DNA from: Aedes albopictus | Lineage: Eukaryota; Arthropoda; Insecta; Diptera; Culicidae | Assembly (NCBI RefSeq): GCF_035046485.1 | Contig: NC_085137.1 | Coordinates: 479,161,396 to 479,225,395 of the forward strand | Direction: 5' to 3' | DNA: 64,000 bases | Shown here: positions 31,392-41,012 of the stretch, one piece after another | How the letters are laid out: each line of letters begins with the position of its first letter | Numbering within the stretch: the stretch's first letter is position 1 | Position numbers and translations under genes: made by a program | Notes under the pieces: model-generated | What the model was told of the DNA's origin: nothing | Databases searched by the model: none | The model's input: the letters and a program-made list of their open reading frames with translations, nothing else

Positions 31392-32867
31392 TGGCCTCAG
31401 GATTCTGAAGGAATCCTTCTCAGCATTCTGAAGAAATCCTTCTCAGCATTCTGAAGGAGTCTTTCTCTGGATTCTGTAGGAATCCCTCTCAGGATTCTGT
31501 AGGAATCCTTCTCAGGATTCTGAAGGAATCTTTGTCAGAATTCTGGAAAACCCTCACAGGATTTTGGAGGAATCCCTTTCGGGAGAATGTACGAATCCCT
31601 CTCAGGACTCCAGACGAATACCTCTTCGAATTCTGGAGGAATCTTTCTCAGGATTCTGGAGGAATCCTTCTCAGGATTCTGGAGGAATCCTTCTCAGGAT
31701 TCTGGAGGAATCCTTCACAGGATTCTGGAGGAATCCTTCTCAGGATTCTGGAGGAATCCTTCTCCGGATTCTGGAGGAATCCTAAGGATTCTGGAGGAAT
31801 CTGTCTCAGGATTCTGAAGGAATCTTTCTCCGGATTCTGGAGGAATCTTTCTCAGGATTATGGAGGAATCTTTCTCAGGATTCTGGAGGAAACCTTCTCA
31901 GAAATCTGGAGGAATCCTTCTCAGAATTCTGGAGGAATCCTTCTCAGAATTCTGGAGGAATCTTTCTCCGGATTCTGGAGGAATCTTTCTCAGGATTATG
32001 GAGGAATCTTTCTCAGGATTCTGGAGGAAACCTTCTCAGAATTGTGGAGGAATCTTTCTCAGGATTCTGGAGGAATCTTTCTCAGAATTCTGGAGAAATC
32101 CTTCCCAAGTTTCTGGAGGAATCCTTCTCAGGATTCTGGAGGAATCTTTCTCAGGATTCTGGAGGAATCCTTCTCAGAAATCTGGAGGAATCCTTCTCAG
32201 ATTTCTGGAGGAATACTTCTCAGAAATCTGGAGGAATCCTTCTCAGAAATCTGGAGGAATCCTTCTCAGAAATCTGGAGGAATTCTTCTCAGAATTCTGG
32301 AGGAATCCTTCTCAGAATTCTGGAGGAATCCTTCTCAGGATTCTGGAGGAATCCTTCTCAGAATTCTGGAGAAAACCTTCTCAGAATTCTGGAGGAATCC
32401 TTCTCAGAATTCTGGAGAAATCCTTCTCAGGATTCTGGAGGAATCTCTCTCAGGATTCTGGAGAAATCATTCTCAGGATTCTGATGAAATCTTTCTCAGG
32501 ATTCTGGAGGAATCTCTCTCAGGATTATGGAGAAATCATTCTCAGGATTCTGGCGAAATCCCTCTCAGGATTCTGGAGGAATCCCTCTCAGGATTCCGGA
32601 AAAATCCCTCTCACAATTATGAAGGAATCCTTCTCAGGACTACGAACAAACCCCTCTCAGGATGCTGAACGAATTCCTCTCAGCATTCTTGAGGAATCCT
32701 CCTGAGGATTCTGAAGGAATCCTTCCCAGGATTGTGGAGGAACTCCTCTAAGGATTCTGGAGGAATCTCTTCCATGATTTTGGAGGAATCCCTCTCACGA
32801 TTCTGGAGAAATCTCTCTCAGGATTCTAGAGGAATCCATCTCAGGATTCTGGAGGAATCCTTCTGGG
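31392..32867. repeat. 23-bp minisatellite array, ~64 units
   Basis: Tandem copies of a 23-bp unit close to 'AGGATTCTGGAGGAATCCTT' plus CTC, very regular from ~31640 to 32620 and more degraded at the edges. Since 23 is not divisible by three, each frame cycles through all three phases and repeats every 69 bp (23 residues). No phase contains a stop, so overlapping plus-strand frames of 378 and 281 codons remain open. They have no gene-like features beyond that period. Variants GGATTC, GAATTC and AAATCT alternate in the unit. Confidence 0.92.
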
Positions 32868-32902
32868 ATTCGATCCCAAGTCCTCGGCGTGTTAGCTGTT
32901 CA
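32868..32902 (-). mobile_element. Feilai-like SINE head part, right of the 23-bp array
   Basis: Minus-strand 'CTAACACGCCGAGGACTTGG' and 'GATCGAATCCC' match the box B region of the SINE heads elsewhere in the window. Together with 31281-31356 it frames the tandem array. Confidence 0.65.
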
Positions 32903-33400
32903 GGATTTTATTTCCCCAAAAACTGCTTTTGAGAATCTTCCATGGATTGCATTAGAAATTCCTCCATTAATTTCTTCAAGAGATTCCTATGATTTTTCAA
33001 GAAGACCTTCCAAGAATTCCGGCCAAAATCGCTTAATGAATTCTTTTAGGTTTTTTTTCTCGAACATTTTTAACGTATGTATTCCTAAAAAAGTTTCTCA
33101 AGGAATTCTTTCAATAAATCCTTCAAGGATTCTTATAAAAAACTTCTTAAGTTGTTCCTTTAAATTTTTTCAGGTTTTTTTTTCGGTATTTCAGAAATGA
33201 CTGCAGATATTTCTTCAAGAAGTTGTCCATAAATATCTCCCATGATTTTTTTTATTTAAACCTTCCAAAACCTTTAAACCAGAATCCCTTCAATGATTTC
33301 TGCACAATTTTTTATTTCTCCAGAGATTCCTCCTGGTTTTTCTTCAGAAATTCGTCCACGAATTCTTCCAGGAATTCAATATCGTAAACTTCAGCATTGG
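32903..33400. repeat. Decayed AATTCCTTCAGA-type repeat, right flank
   Basis: Resumes the same degenerate repeat as 28.3-31.3 kb, for example 'TTCTTCAAGAGATTCC' and 'AATTCTTTCAATAAATCC'. No gene is supported. Confidence 0.5.
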
Positions 33401-34049
33401 GTTAAAATTGAAGCCGCTTTAAGGTAAGGAAACCTATGCATACTCAAATATTAAATATTCAACTGAAACTATAAAATGCTCAATTGCATCCAGTATTCAA
33501 CTTTTTATGCAATACAACAAAATACAACAAATAGAGACATCCACTCCCAATCCCGGTAGGTTGCATCGGAACTTTCTCGATAACGAATGACGACGACACG
33601 CTAGCTGCATCCGCTGCAGCTTCACACCAACCAAACCGAACCGAACCGACGACGTGGCAACGAACGGGAAGCAAATTTAGAGTTGTGAAATTTAGAAAAA
33701 TTGGATCGCCATGAGAAATGTATGAGCTCGAATGAGTGAACCTCTACCGCTGTTCTGCTATCAGCAACGCTACATACTGGCTAGAACAAAAGCAAAAGAT
33801 GTACCTTACCGAATCCAAAAAATACAGCCGTCGTCGTCGTCTATGACTAACTGCACGCCGTACTAAGTGAGGATCAGGGGGTTGGTGAGGTGGAGCCGTT
33901 GTGGAGGAGGTAAATAATTGGTAGCCGGGTAAAATCTGAATTTTTCACGTATAGTGACGACGAACGTTTCGTATTCTAGGATCTGGGTGGGTACGAGGGA
34001 AATAAAGTGAAACAAGTCTTCCAACATTTGCCAAAGTTTGACATACAAC
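33401..34049. other. Unique DNA, nothing recognised
   Basis: GC-balanced, with minor CGTCGT repeats near 33830. Short minus-strand frames show no domain. Confidence 0.35.
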
Positions 34050-34115
34050 ATCACGCGTGTCCTCCGTTGATACACACCACGTTTCACTGGTGTAGAGCAG
34101 CTTCGAAAAGTTTTC
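34050..34115 (-). pseudogene. Short LINE ORF2 C-terminal fragment
   Basis: The minus-strand frame reads 'SKLLYTSETWCVSTEDTR', a degenerate form of the 'LLYGSExWCVSxxxTxRLQ' region near the C-terminus of a mosquito LINE ORF2. Only about 20 codons are recognisable. A comparable fragment lies at 51181-51262. Confidence 0.55.
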
Positions 34116-35125
34116 GACATTCTCCCGGTACATTAAGGTACTCTCAAGCAGGAAATGGAAACCGTAGTTGCATGTCACGATTTGGACTTGCATTTGAACT
34201 TTGAAGAATCTTGGGGTCATGCCTTAGCTCCAGTAAGCTAGTACCATCTAACCCCGATTCCCCACATCTACTGTTTTTGCCCAGCGCCTGGCTGCCTGTT
34301 TGCTTCCGATTGCCTTCAGTATCGATACCTACGCTCTCCTGCGAATGTGCATGCAGGCAGGTACCGCCGCCGAGGAGAGTAGATACTTGTTCGCATGTAG
34401 GGCTGTTTTTTGTGTTGTTTTGAGAAATATGCACACACCGGGAGGACTTTTTTTCGGGCGTCGAATTTCACATTTTTCCTTTGGATACCGTCGTCGTACA
34501 GCTTTCTAACGGTCGGTCGGCCGTTTGGTCTCGGTTGGAGGTAGCAGACAAAACGAATCACAAGAAGAATCGAAATGGGATTCTGTACCGTTCGGCTACG
34601 GCGAAAGTTGCTGGCTGTTCTACGAATCATCCGGGAAGCTCCAAGCGGGCGGCGACGAGGAACAACGGAGGCAAACAGAATTTTTATTCTGCGAATGCTG
34701 GTTTTCATTTGCTCTGACTGACCCACCCTCCCCATCTCCGGTCTCTGTTCGGTGGAACCTACGCCGCTCATTGGGAGACACAATCGAACTCTACGAACAT
34801 TCGACAAAGGGAAAGGGATATGAAGCTCACATATAGTCGTGGAACACGGGATGCACGAATATGAATTCGTAGGTACATGACAGGCCTTGCAACCGCCGTG
34901 AGCAAAAAGAATTATAATTGATACGAAATGTGTCTTTCGGTAGGAGAGCTTCATCGGTTTGGGTGGGTATCGTAGGTTCTCTTCATGCTGGGACGGCGGT
35001 AGTAGGAGGAAAGCAGTGCTAGCAGTACTCTCTAAGTAAAATCTTGTTAGCGTGGATAACTTTCTTTTTAGCTTAAATCCACAGCAAATTTTGGGTACGT
35101 GAAGACTTTTTTTTCCAATCATGAA
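34116..35125. other. GC-balanced DNA with an unassigned 268-codon frame
   Basis: The minus strand has an uninterrupted frame at 34316-35122, the longest non-satellite frame in the window. It has no signal peptide, transmembrane pattern or motif I recognise, a skewed RS/K-rich composition, and competing plus-strand frames. Its first codons abut a SINE. I consider it more likely a chance frame in GC-balanced, possibly untranslated or regulatory DNA than a gene, but cannot exclude an exon. Confidence 0.25.
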
Positions 35126-35127
35126 AG

Positions 35128-35210
35128 TTTCCTGGGCCGACCGGGAATCAAACCCGTCACTCTCAGCATGGTCTTGCTGAATACCGTTTTGGTTAAATGG
35201 GTCTTATGGA
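35128..35210 (-). mobile_element. tRNA-headed SINE fragment (head only)
   Basis: On the minus strand: 'GACCATGCTGAGAGTGACGG' and the box B-like 'GGGTTTGATTCCCGGTCGGC', then 'CCAGGAAACTTTC'. This is the head of the SINE family seen complete at 44724-44893; the 3' body is missing. Confidence 0.7.
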
Positions 35211-36412
35211 CGACATGGATATCATCGGCAAAACGTTAGGAACGGAGACAGAGATCTCCACCTGCCTGAAACGTGAAGCAGGAAAAGTCAGATTGGAAAA
35301 GAATGCATTAAAAATTAAGGACAACTGAACAAGGCAGGATAAAAATCAGAAGAAGAAATCACAGTACTTAGAAAAAAAAACTAAAAAGATAGAGGAATGA
35401 CGTGTCTTGAGCCTGGTTATGTAATAAGTAGAAAGAATGATGGAAGGATATGTTTCCAATTTTATGTTTCATTCCAATTTATTACTTCCTATTTTTCTAC
35501 TAAATAATTTCCTGTTTTTTGTTCTAAAACATGTAAAGCTTTTGTCTTCCTTTGTTCTCATTTTCCCATTATTTTCTTCCTACTTTCTTTTTTACTTTAT
35601 TTCTCTTATAGGCTTATCTTCTAAACTTTATATTTTTCTCGTTTCTTTTTCTTTTGTTCCATTCCTTTATCTTCTTATCTTTCTGGATTCATGATCAGTT
35701 TTGAACATTTTGTAAACGTCATATGGTGCGACTAATTCTTCAAAAGTTGTTGAAACCTAGAATGTGTATGTTCTCTTGTATTAAAATCACATAAAAAGAG
35801 AAATCACTGTGTGTGAACCAAATATATTCAGATTTAGAGGAGGCACAAATGCCTCATAGTAGAATTTTCGAGTAATAAAAAGGTGTGCCATAACTTACTG
35901 GATCTCTAGAATATTAATTGAACATGGATATGTATCAAAAACCGTTTCAATACATTGGTCTAAAAACTGAAATATTTATTCTAAATTATTATATAAAAAT
36001 CTAAAGTTCAGGACTTGGAGTATTCTGAATTAAATTATATTTTCATGTTCATAACGCAAGGACACAAAATTTAATAAAAAAAACTCCGCTTTGTTCCATA
36101 TTCCTAAATATGATGCTTAGTATCTGGTTTTGAATAAAAAAACTACCAAAAAATCGTTCAATACTTTAATTTTACATAAAAAATCAAGTTTTTAAGCAAG
36201 TTTATAGAGAAAAAAATCATGAAAATATTTTTTTTTTGGTTTTTATTTCTGTGCATTTCAACTAATGCTAATTCCACACCTGGGAAAATAAATACTTTAA
36301 CGAACAATTTCTCCAGGACATATTTGAAGCAACAAAATATGTACGAGATCATGCAAAAATATTTGGAAAAGGTCAAGTAGTTAAGATGTTATTGAGCTCA
36401 AAATTTGTTTCT
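35211..36412. other. AT-rich DNA with a pyrimidine-rich tract at 35.44-35.70 kb
   Basis: The T/C-rich tract ('TTTTTCTACT', 'TTTTACTTTATTTCTC') gives an apparent hydrophobic 85-codon frame simply from its composition. A similar tract lies at 38.4-39.1 kb. Nothing else is recognised. Confidence 0.4.
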
Positions 36413-36594
36413 GTGGAGCGGACCTGGTGTGATGGTTAGAACACTTGACTATCACGCCGAGGACCTGGGATTGAATCCCACTCCCGACAAACTCGCAAAA
36501 TGTGAGTTCTTCCTTCGGAAGGGAAGTAAAGCGTGGGTCCCGAGATGAACTAGCCTAGAGCTAAAAATCTCGTTAATACAGATAAAAAAAAAAA
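36413..36594 (+). mobile_element. Feilai-like tRNA-derived SINE
   Basis: Full copy with head 'GTGGAGCGGACCTGGTGTGA', 'GGGATTGAATCCCACTCC', 'CTTCCTTCGGAAGGGAAGTA', 'GTGGGTCCCGAGATGAACTA' and 3' 'AAAATCTCGTTAATACAGAT' plus poly-A. The flanks 'ATTTGTTTCT' before and 'AATTGTTTCTTT' after look like a slightly diverged target-site duplication. Confidence 0.88.
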
Positions 36595-36904
36595 GAATTG
36601 TTTCTTTAAGAAAAAAAAAAAAACACTTAAAAAAACTCGTATTTTGTGGAATTTTCTATAAAAACAATTTTACGAGTTTTTAAACAATCAATCAAACATT
36701 TGAAAAAGATTTATAAAAAATGATCGAAAATCGTTTGAAAACTGACAAAGTCATGATACTTTTTATTATCCTATTCTCTATTATTTTCTAAAAGATCAGA
36801 TACAGTGCATATGATTCCAAACAAATATGTTTTAAACGTGTACTGAGTGGGCCTGTATCAAGTTCAGCAAACGAAGTTCTTACAAGATACTGCTACATTT
36901 TGTG

Positions 36905-37120
36905 TGGGCTTCGAGGCCGTGTGGTTAGAGGCGTCAGTCATCTGTCCGTTTCGTAAGCATCGGGATGTGGATTGGATTCCTGCTCCAATAGGTGCAAACT
37001 TTGCGTCAAACGAAAAATTCTTCGCTGGAGCACTGGGTATTAAGTGTGTTGTCCTTTGTCTCATGTTAGTGATCGTCCAGTCTGTACAACCTATGGTTGG
37101 AGACGGTGTAGTGTCTTTTT
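36905..37120 (+). mobile_element. tRNA-headed SINE, family with GTGGGCTTCG head
   Basis: Head 'GTGGGCTTCGAGGCCGTGTG' with 'GTTAGAGGCG' (box A-like), box B-like 'GGATTGGATTCCTGC', body 'GCGTCAAACGAAAAATTC' and 3' part 'GTGTTGTCCTTTGTCTCATG' to 'GGTGTAGTGTC'. It is longer than the truncated minus-strand relative at 16222-16345. An overlapping 102-codon frame has no domain and is a by-product. Confidence 0.75.
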
Positions 37121-39198
37121 TTAATGTTCAAATGCCCATATTAGAAAACTTTTAATCCGGGGTGAAGTTGATCAACCAATGACAGAAAATTCTAATACTG
37201 AAAAACTATGGAACATACTGATTTTAATTTTGCTGAATCTGAATAACTTTCTTAGAACTCTTTAAACCGGTGTACTTTTTATGTTGAAATCAGCATAAAG
37301 TTCAGTAGATTACGGAATGACTCAAACAAAAAACGCCTAAAGATAGGCGATTCCTTTAAAAAATCGTCTTACTTTTGCAAAAAAAAATGCTATTATCAAA
37401 ACAAAACTTACTTGTTAACACCAATTTTAACTCCTAGATATATTCAGTAAGCCTAATGAATGAATAAAAATTTTTTATGAGTCATGTGATATCTTTATTT
37501 TTTTATGAAAATTTTGCTAAAATTTAAGAAAATTGTGCCATGTCCCAATATCTCGATGTCCATCAATCTGACGCAAAAACTGTGTTCAGACGATAAGAAC
37601 ATATTATAATTAGCTTTCTGTTCATAAAAAAAATGAAAATTGGTTGACTGCAATGCAAGATATTTAAATTTTAGTAAAAGCCAGATGTTTAAGAGCTGCA
37701 AAACTCGATTTTTTGGTAAAACACAAAATCTGTTCTAATTTTTTTTTTTTTTTTGAAGCACGGTCTCGAGTTCAGCACTTAATTATGCATCAAAAATGGT
37801 GATCGTTGATATAAGTTCACGACTTTTGTTTTATTTTGTAAACTAGTGAAACAATCGGCTTCAATTTTTTTTCTAATATATTCACAACATTTATTTACGT
37901 CCATTGAACAGAATCAATCACTCTTCCGATTACGATACTCAAAAATTTAACTTTGAGCGATGGAAGCTCGGGAATCACTTCTTGTTTCAATTTTTTTCCG
38001 TTGATTTTTGCAATTTTCAAATTAAATTCAATGGTTCACTATTTTCGATGTTGATATGTTATATTTCAGTCAAAATGAAGATAGAGACATAAAAAAACAT
38101 GTGGGAAACCCCTCTTTGCTTCCCGCGACAGTTGACCAGGGGCACGTTCTCCTCCATTTGGGATTTTTTTTGTTATTTAGGTGATCTCGGTCACTAGCAG
38201 CACCGTCAGTCTTACTAACATTTCTTTCCTTTTCCGATGACCGCGGGGACATGGTCGGCGCTGTCATTGACATTATAAAGATTGATATTCTCTGTTCACA
38301 TTGAAAATCCTAAACTAGTCTCAAGCTTCGTCTGTGGATTTCTTGTGCAATTTCGATTAGTAGTAGCAACTACGAATTGTATGATCATCTGTGTTCATGT
38401 GTTGATCATTCTTATGCTCCAGCTGTTCATCCCTGTAAGTTTGTTTTTCAGGTTTTCTATCTGCCTGTTTGTCATTTAACCTTCTTCTCTCATTTATTTT
38501 ATTCATTTGCTGTCTTTCATGTCATTCGATCATCTAATCTTCATTTCATATTTGCAACTTTAACATACTGACTGCAGAACTAGAAATCTCTCTATTCTTT
38601 GGACTTCTCTTTGGCGGTGTTTGGGTCTTATGATTATTTTTATCACTTGACCATCAATTTTCCATTTTATCGTGTTTATGTCTTGTAGAGAAAAAGGCAA
38701 TGATTTTTATCTAATATTTCTACTTTTAATTTTCTTACCTTAATTTTATTATTATATATCTTCTTCTGCCTATATATTATTACTCTCCTATCTTCTTTTT
38801 ACTTCAACTTTCAATATTCCCATACTCCTGTATCCCACTTTTTCTTCTTTCATGATTCCCTTTATTTTTCTTCCGATTTACTTTACCCCTAAAGCTCCAC
38901 TTTACAAATACTGGTGTGAGTGAGAAATGGACAAATTGAGGTGAAATTTGCGAAAAAGTTACTGGTTCTCTCGGTGAGACTAGAAGACACGGCTCCTACT
39001 CCCTATCCTATATTTACTTTTCCTCATCTTCTAAATATCTTATTTTCACACTTCTATATTTCGTCTTGTTCCTTATTACATTTCTTTTTACTCATCCTCT
39101 TTGAAAACTTTTACAGGGCTTCTTGGCGATCTCCTGACATTTCTTGGAATCTTCTTCCTGACATTTGCGGAATTATGACAAGATATATTTTTTTATTT
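37121..39198. other. AT-rich DNA, no gene recognised
   Basis: Contains a small GC-balanced patch (38.08-38.28 kb) with a 67-codon minus-strand frame lacking a domain, then a pyrimidine-rich tract (38.4-39.1 kb). No transposon ends were found. Confidence 0.35.
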
Positions 39199-40048
39199 CC
39201 CAGGTAACCAATAAGCATTTGAATAAGCCGTATTTCTGTTTTATAACTGCATTCGGCCTGCTTACTGCCATATTGTAGCAGTTCGACTGCTAAACTGTCC
39301 TATATTAACAATTCAAATGCTACTCAAAATCTGACAGCATTTTCGTAGCATTTCAAATGCACGCAGCATAACTGCTACTTTATTGCCATGAAACTGCTAA
39401 GAGAGATGAGTGATGCTAAAATCACAAATTATTTTCACTTTCTAATTTACGTGCCACTGCTGTGGAAGCCATCATCATTCACATGTCCAGTCAAACATAG
39501 GTAACAACGAAGAAAATCAATGGGAAAACATGCTTTGGCAAATCAATTCCATATTGTGTTTCCAATGATCGATTTTATTATCAGCACCTGCCGAGCTCAT
39601 AATTTAACGAAGGAACTGCCGGTGTAATACTCATGCCTCAAATAGATCAAAAATCCAACGCGCTTTATCTGATCATCTATAGCTTACCCTGTAGCGCAGT
39701 TCAGCACCATCGTCAACCCGAGGATCGAGGGATCGAATCCCAACTTGACCGAAGGCAGCAAAAAAAAATACAGCAACAGCAGTTCAGGACGTGCCCCAAG
39801 CATCAAAAGTTCCATATGAGAGTGAGAAAAAAGAAGAAAAAGGGAAGCCGTAAAATGGGCAGGGGAAAATTTTTGTTTTTATTTTTGACAATCTGGAAGA
39901 TAGGAGGGATACGCATTTAATTAGCCGTATATTGAGCCAAAACCTGCATTTAATTAGCATATGCGGCAGATTAGCATTTAATGACCTGCTGTAAAGGCGC
40001 ATGTAGTGCCGAATTAATGCCATTTTAACTGCTTATTGGTTACCTGGG
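39199..40048. mobile_element. 850-bp element with CCCAGGTAACCAATAAGC ends
   Basis: The ends 'CCCAGGTAACCAATAAGCA' and 'TGCTTATTGGTTACCTGGG' (with one offset base) are near-perfect 19-bp inverted repeats. The immediate flanks TTATTT and TTATCT could be a 6-bp duplication with one change. The interior includes AT-rich sub-repeats ('GCATTTAAT', 'GCATTTGAAT') near both ends. It also has a tRNA-like box pair, 'TAGCGCAGTTCAGCACC' and 'GGGATCGAATCCC', at 39691-39750, so a SINE head may be nested inside. No transposase frame is present. Confidence 0.75.
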
Positions 40049-40817
40049 TTATCTTCTTGTGCATCAGGGTCATTTTTGATCCCAACCGTACACTACATTT
40101 TTTTATTCCTTGTTGGGTATCTAAGTCACTACGACCAGTTATTTGATCTATTGTGACATATGCCCCAGTTTGTTTTAGCTATATCAAGTTGACGTATTAC
40201 TACTGTTAGCAATAATCAAACCTTGACTGTGCGTTTGATCCCAACATGGTGACACAGCTCGGATAAACTGTACAACCGTATTGGGATTTGTTCTCCAGAC
40301 ATCAAGGGGTACACTACATTAGTTGACATCCAGAGTTCAATAAGTTTTTGGGAAATTTTTCAAACCTTCATAAAATCTCAAGGGGCCATCGCTCATAAAA
40401 ATAAATATTTGATCAAACAAGCCGAACATTTGCCTTGCACAAAAAAAACGTGACACCTTTGAATGGATATCGACATTCTTTGGCAAATATTTGTCCATCT
40501 GTGATGGTGCTTAAGTTATCTCTTGCTAAATTTGTGATAGCTGTAATGGCTTAAAAAAAAACTCTCCAAAAAGTTTTGATTTATTCCTTGGTGAGAATAG
40601 TTTAGTTTCTGGTGAAGATCCTTGTATGTTGTGTAAAACAAAGAGACAGAAATTTCAGGCAAGAAAATAGAATGAAAAAATGTCAGATTTTTTTCTTTTT
40701 TTTTCACTAGTCTTAACAAAAGCTTCAAGTTTTTCAAATGTGTTGCTAGCCAGGACCCAAAATTATGTTGAAAATGTCTAATTTATTTACAAAATAGTAT
40801 CCCACATCTGATTATGG
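40049..40817. other. Unique AT-rich DNA, nothing recognised
   Basis: 'GATCCCAAC' and 'GTACACTACATT' each occur twice (near 40079/40231 and 40088/40309), but no element boundary could be drawn. Confidence 0.35.
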
Positions 40818-40819
40818 TA

Positions 40820-41010
40820 CACCGGGGCAAGAAGAAACACGAAGTTTTGAAATTGATTTCAATAGAATTTTATTTTTTTTCTTTTGCCAAAAGATTGTTT
40901 GAATCCGAAACTATGTGTTATGATGGTATTCAAGCTGTTTACTATCATTGGATAAAATCATGTTAACCCGCTGTTTCATCTTGCCTCACCCGTTTCAACT
41001 TACCCCGGTG
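40820..41010. mobile_element. TA-flanked MITE with CACCGGGG ends, 191 bp
   Basis: Left end 'CACCGGGGCAAGAAG' and right end 'CTTACCCCGGTG' form inverted repeats, flanked by TA (40818-40819 and 41011-41012). The TTGCC/GGCAA motif repeats inside. It is non-coding. Confidence 0.7.
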
Positions 41011-41012
41011 TA

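Noticed and set aside
31532..32705. 378- and 281-codon repetitive 'proteins' (SGGILLRILEESF-type)
   Set aside because: Product of a stop-free 23-bp tandem repeat read in rotating phase; no start context, signal or domain.
31392..32867. Possible CRISPR-like array
   Set aside because: Units are contiguous 23-bp tandem repeats with no unique spacers, and the host is eukaryotic.
34316..35122. 268-codon minus-strand ORF
   Set aside because: No domain, odd composition, competing plus-strand frames and a start next to a SINE; kept only as a low-confidence note.
35437..35694. 85-codon hydrophobic ORF resembling a membrane protein
   Set aside because: Arises from a T/C-rich tract; a similar tract at 38.4-39.1 kb gives the same effect.
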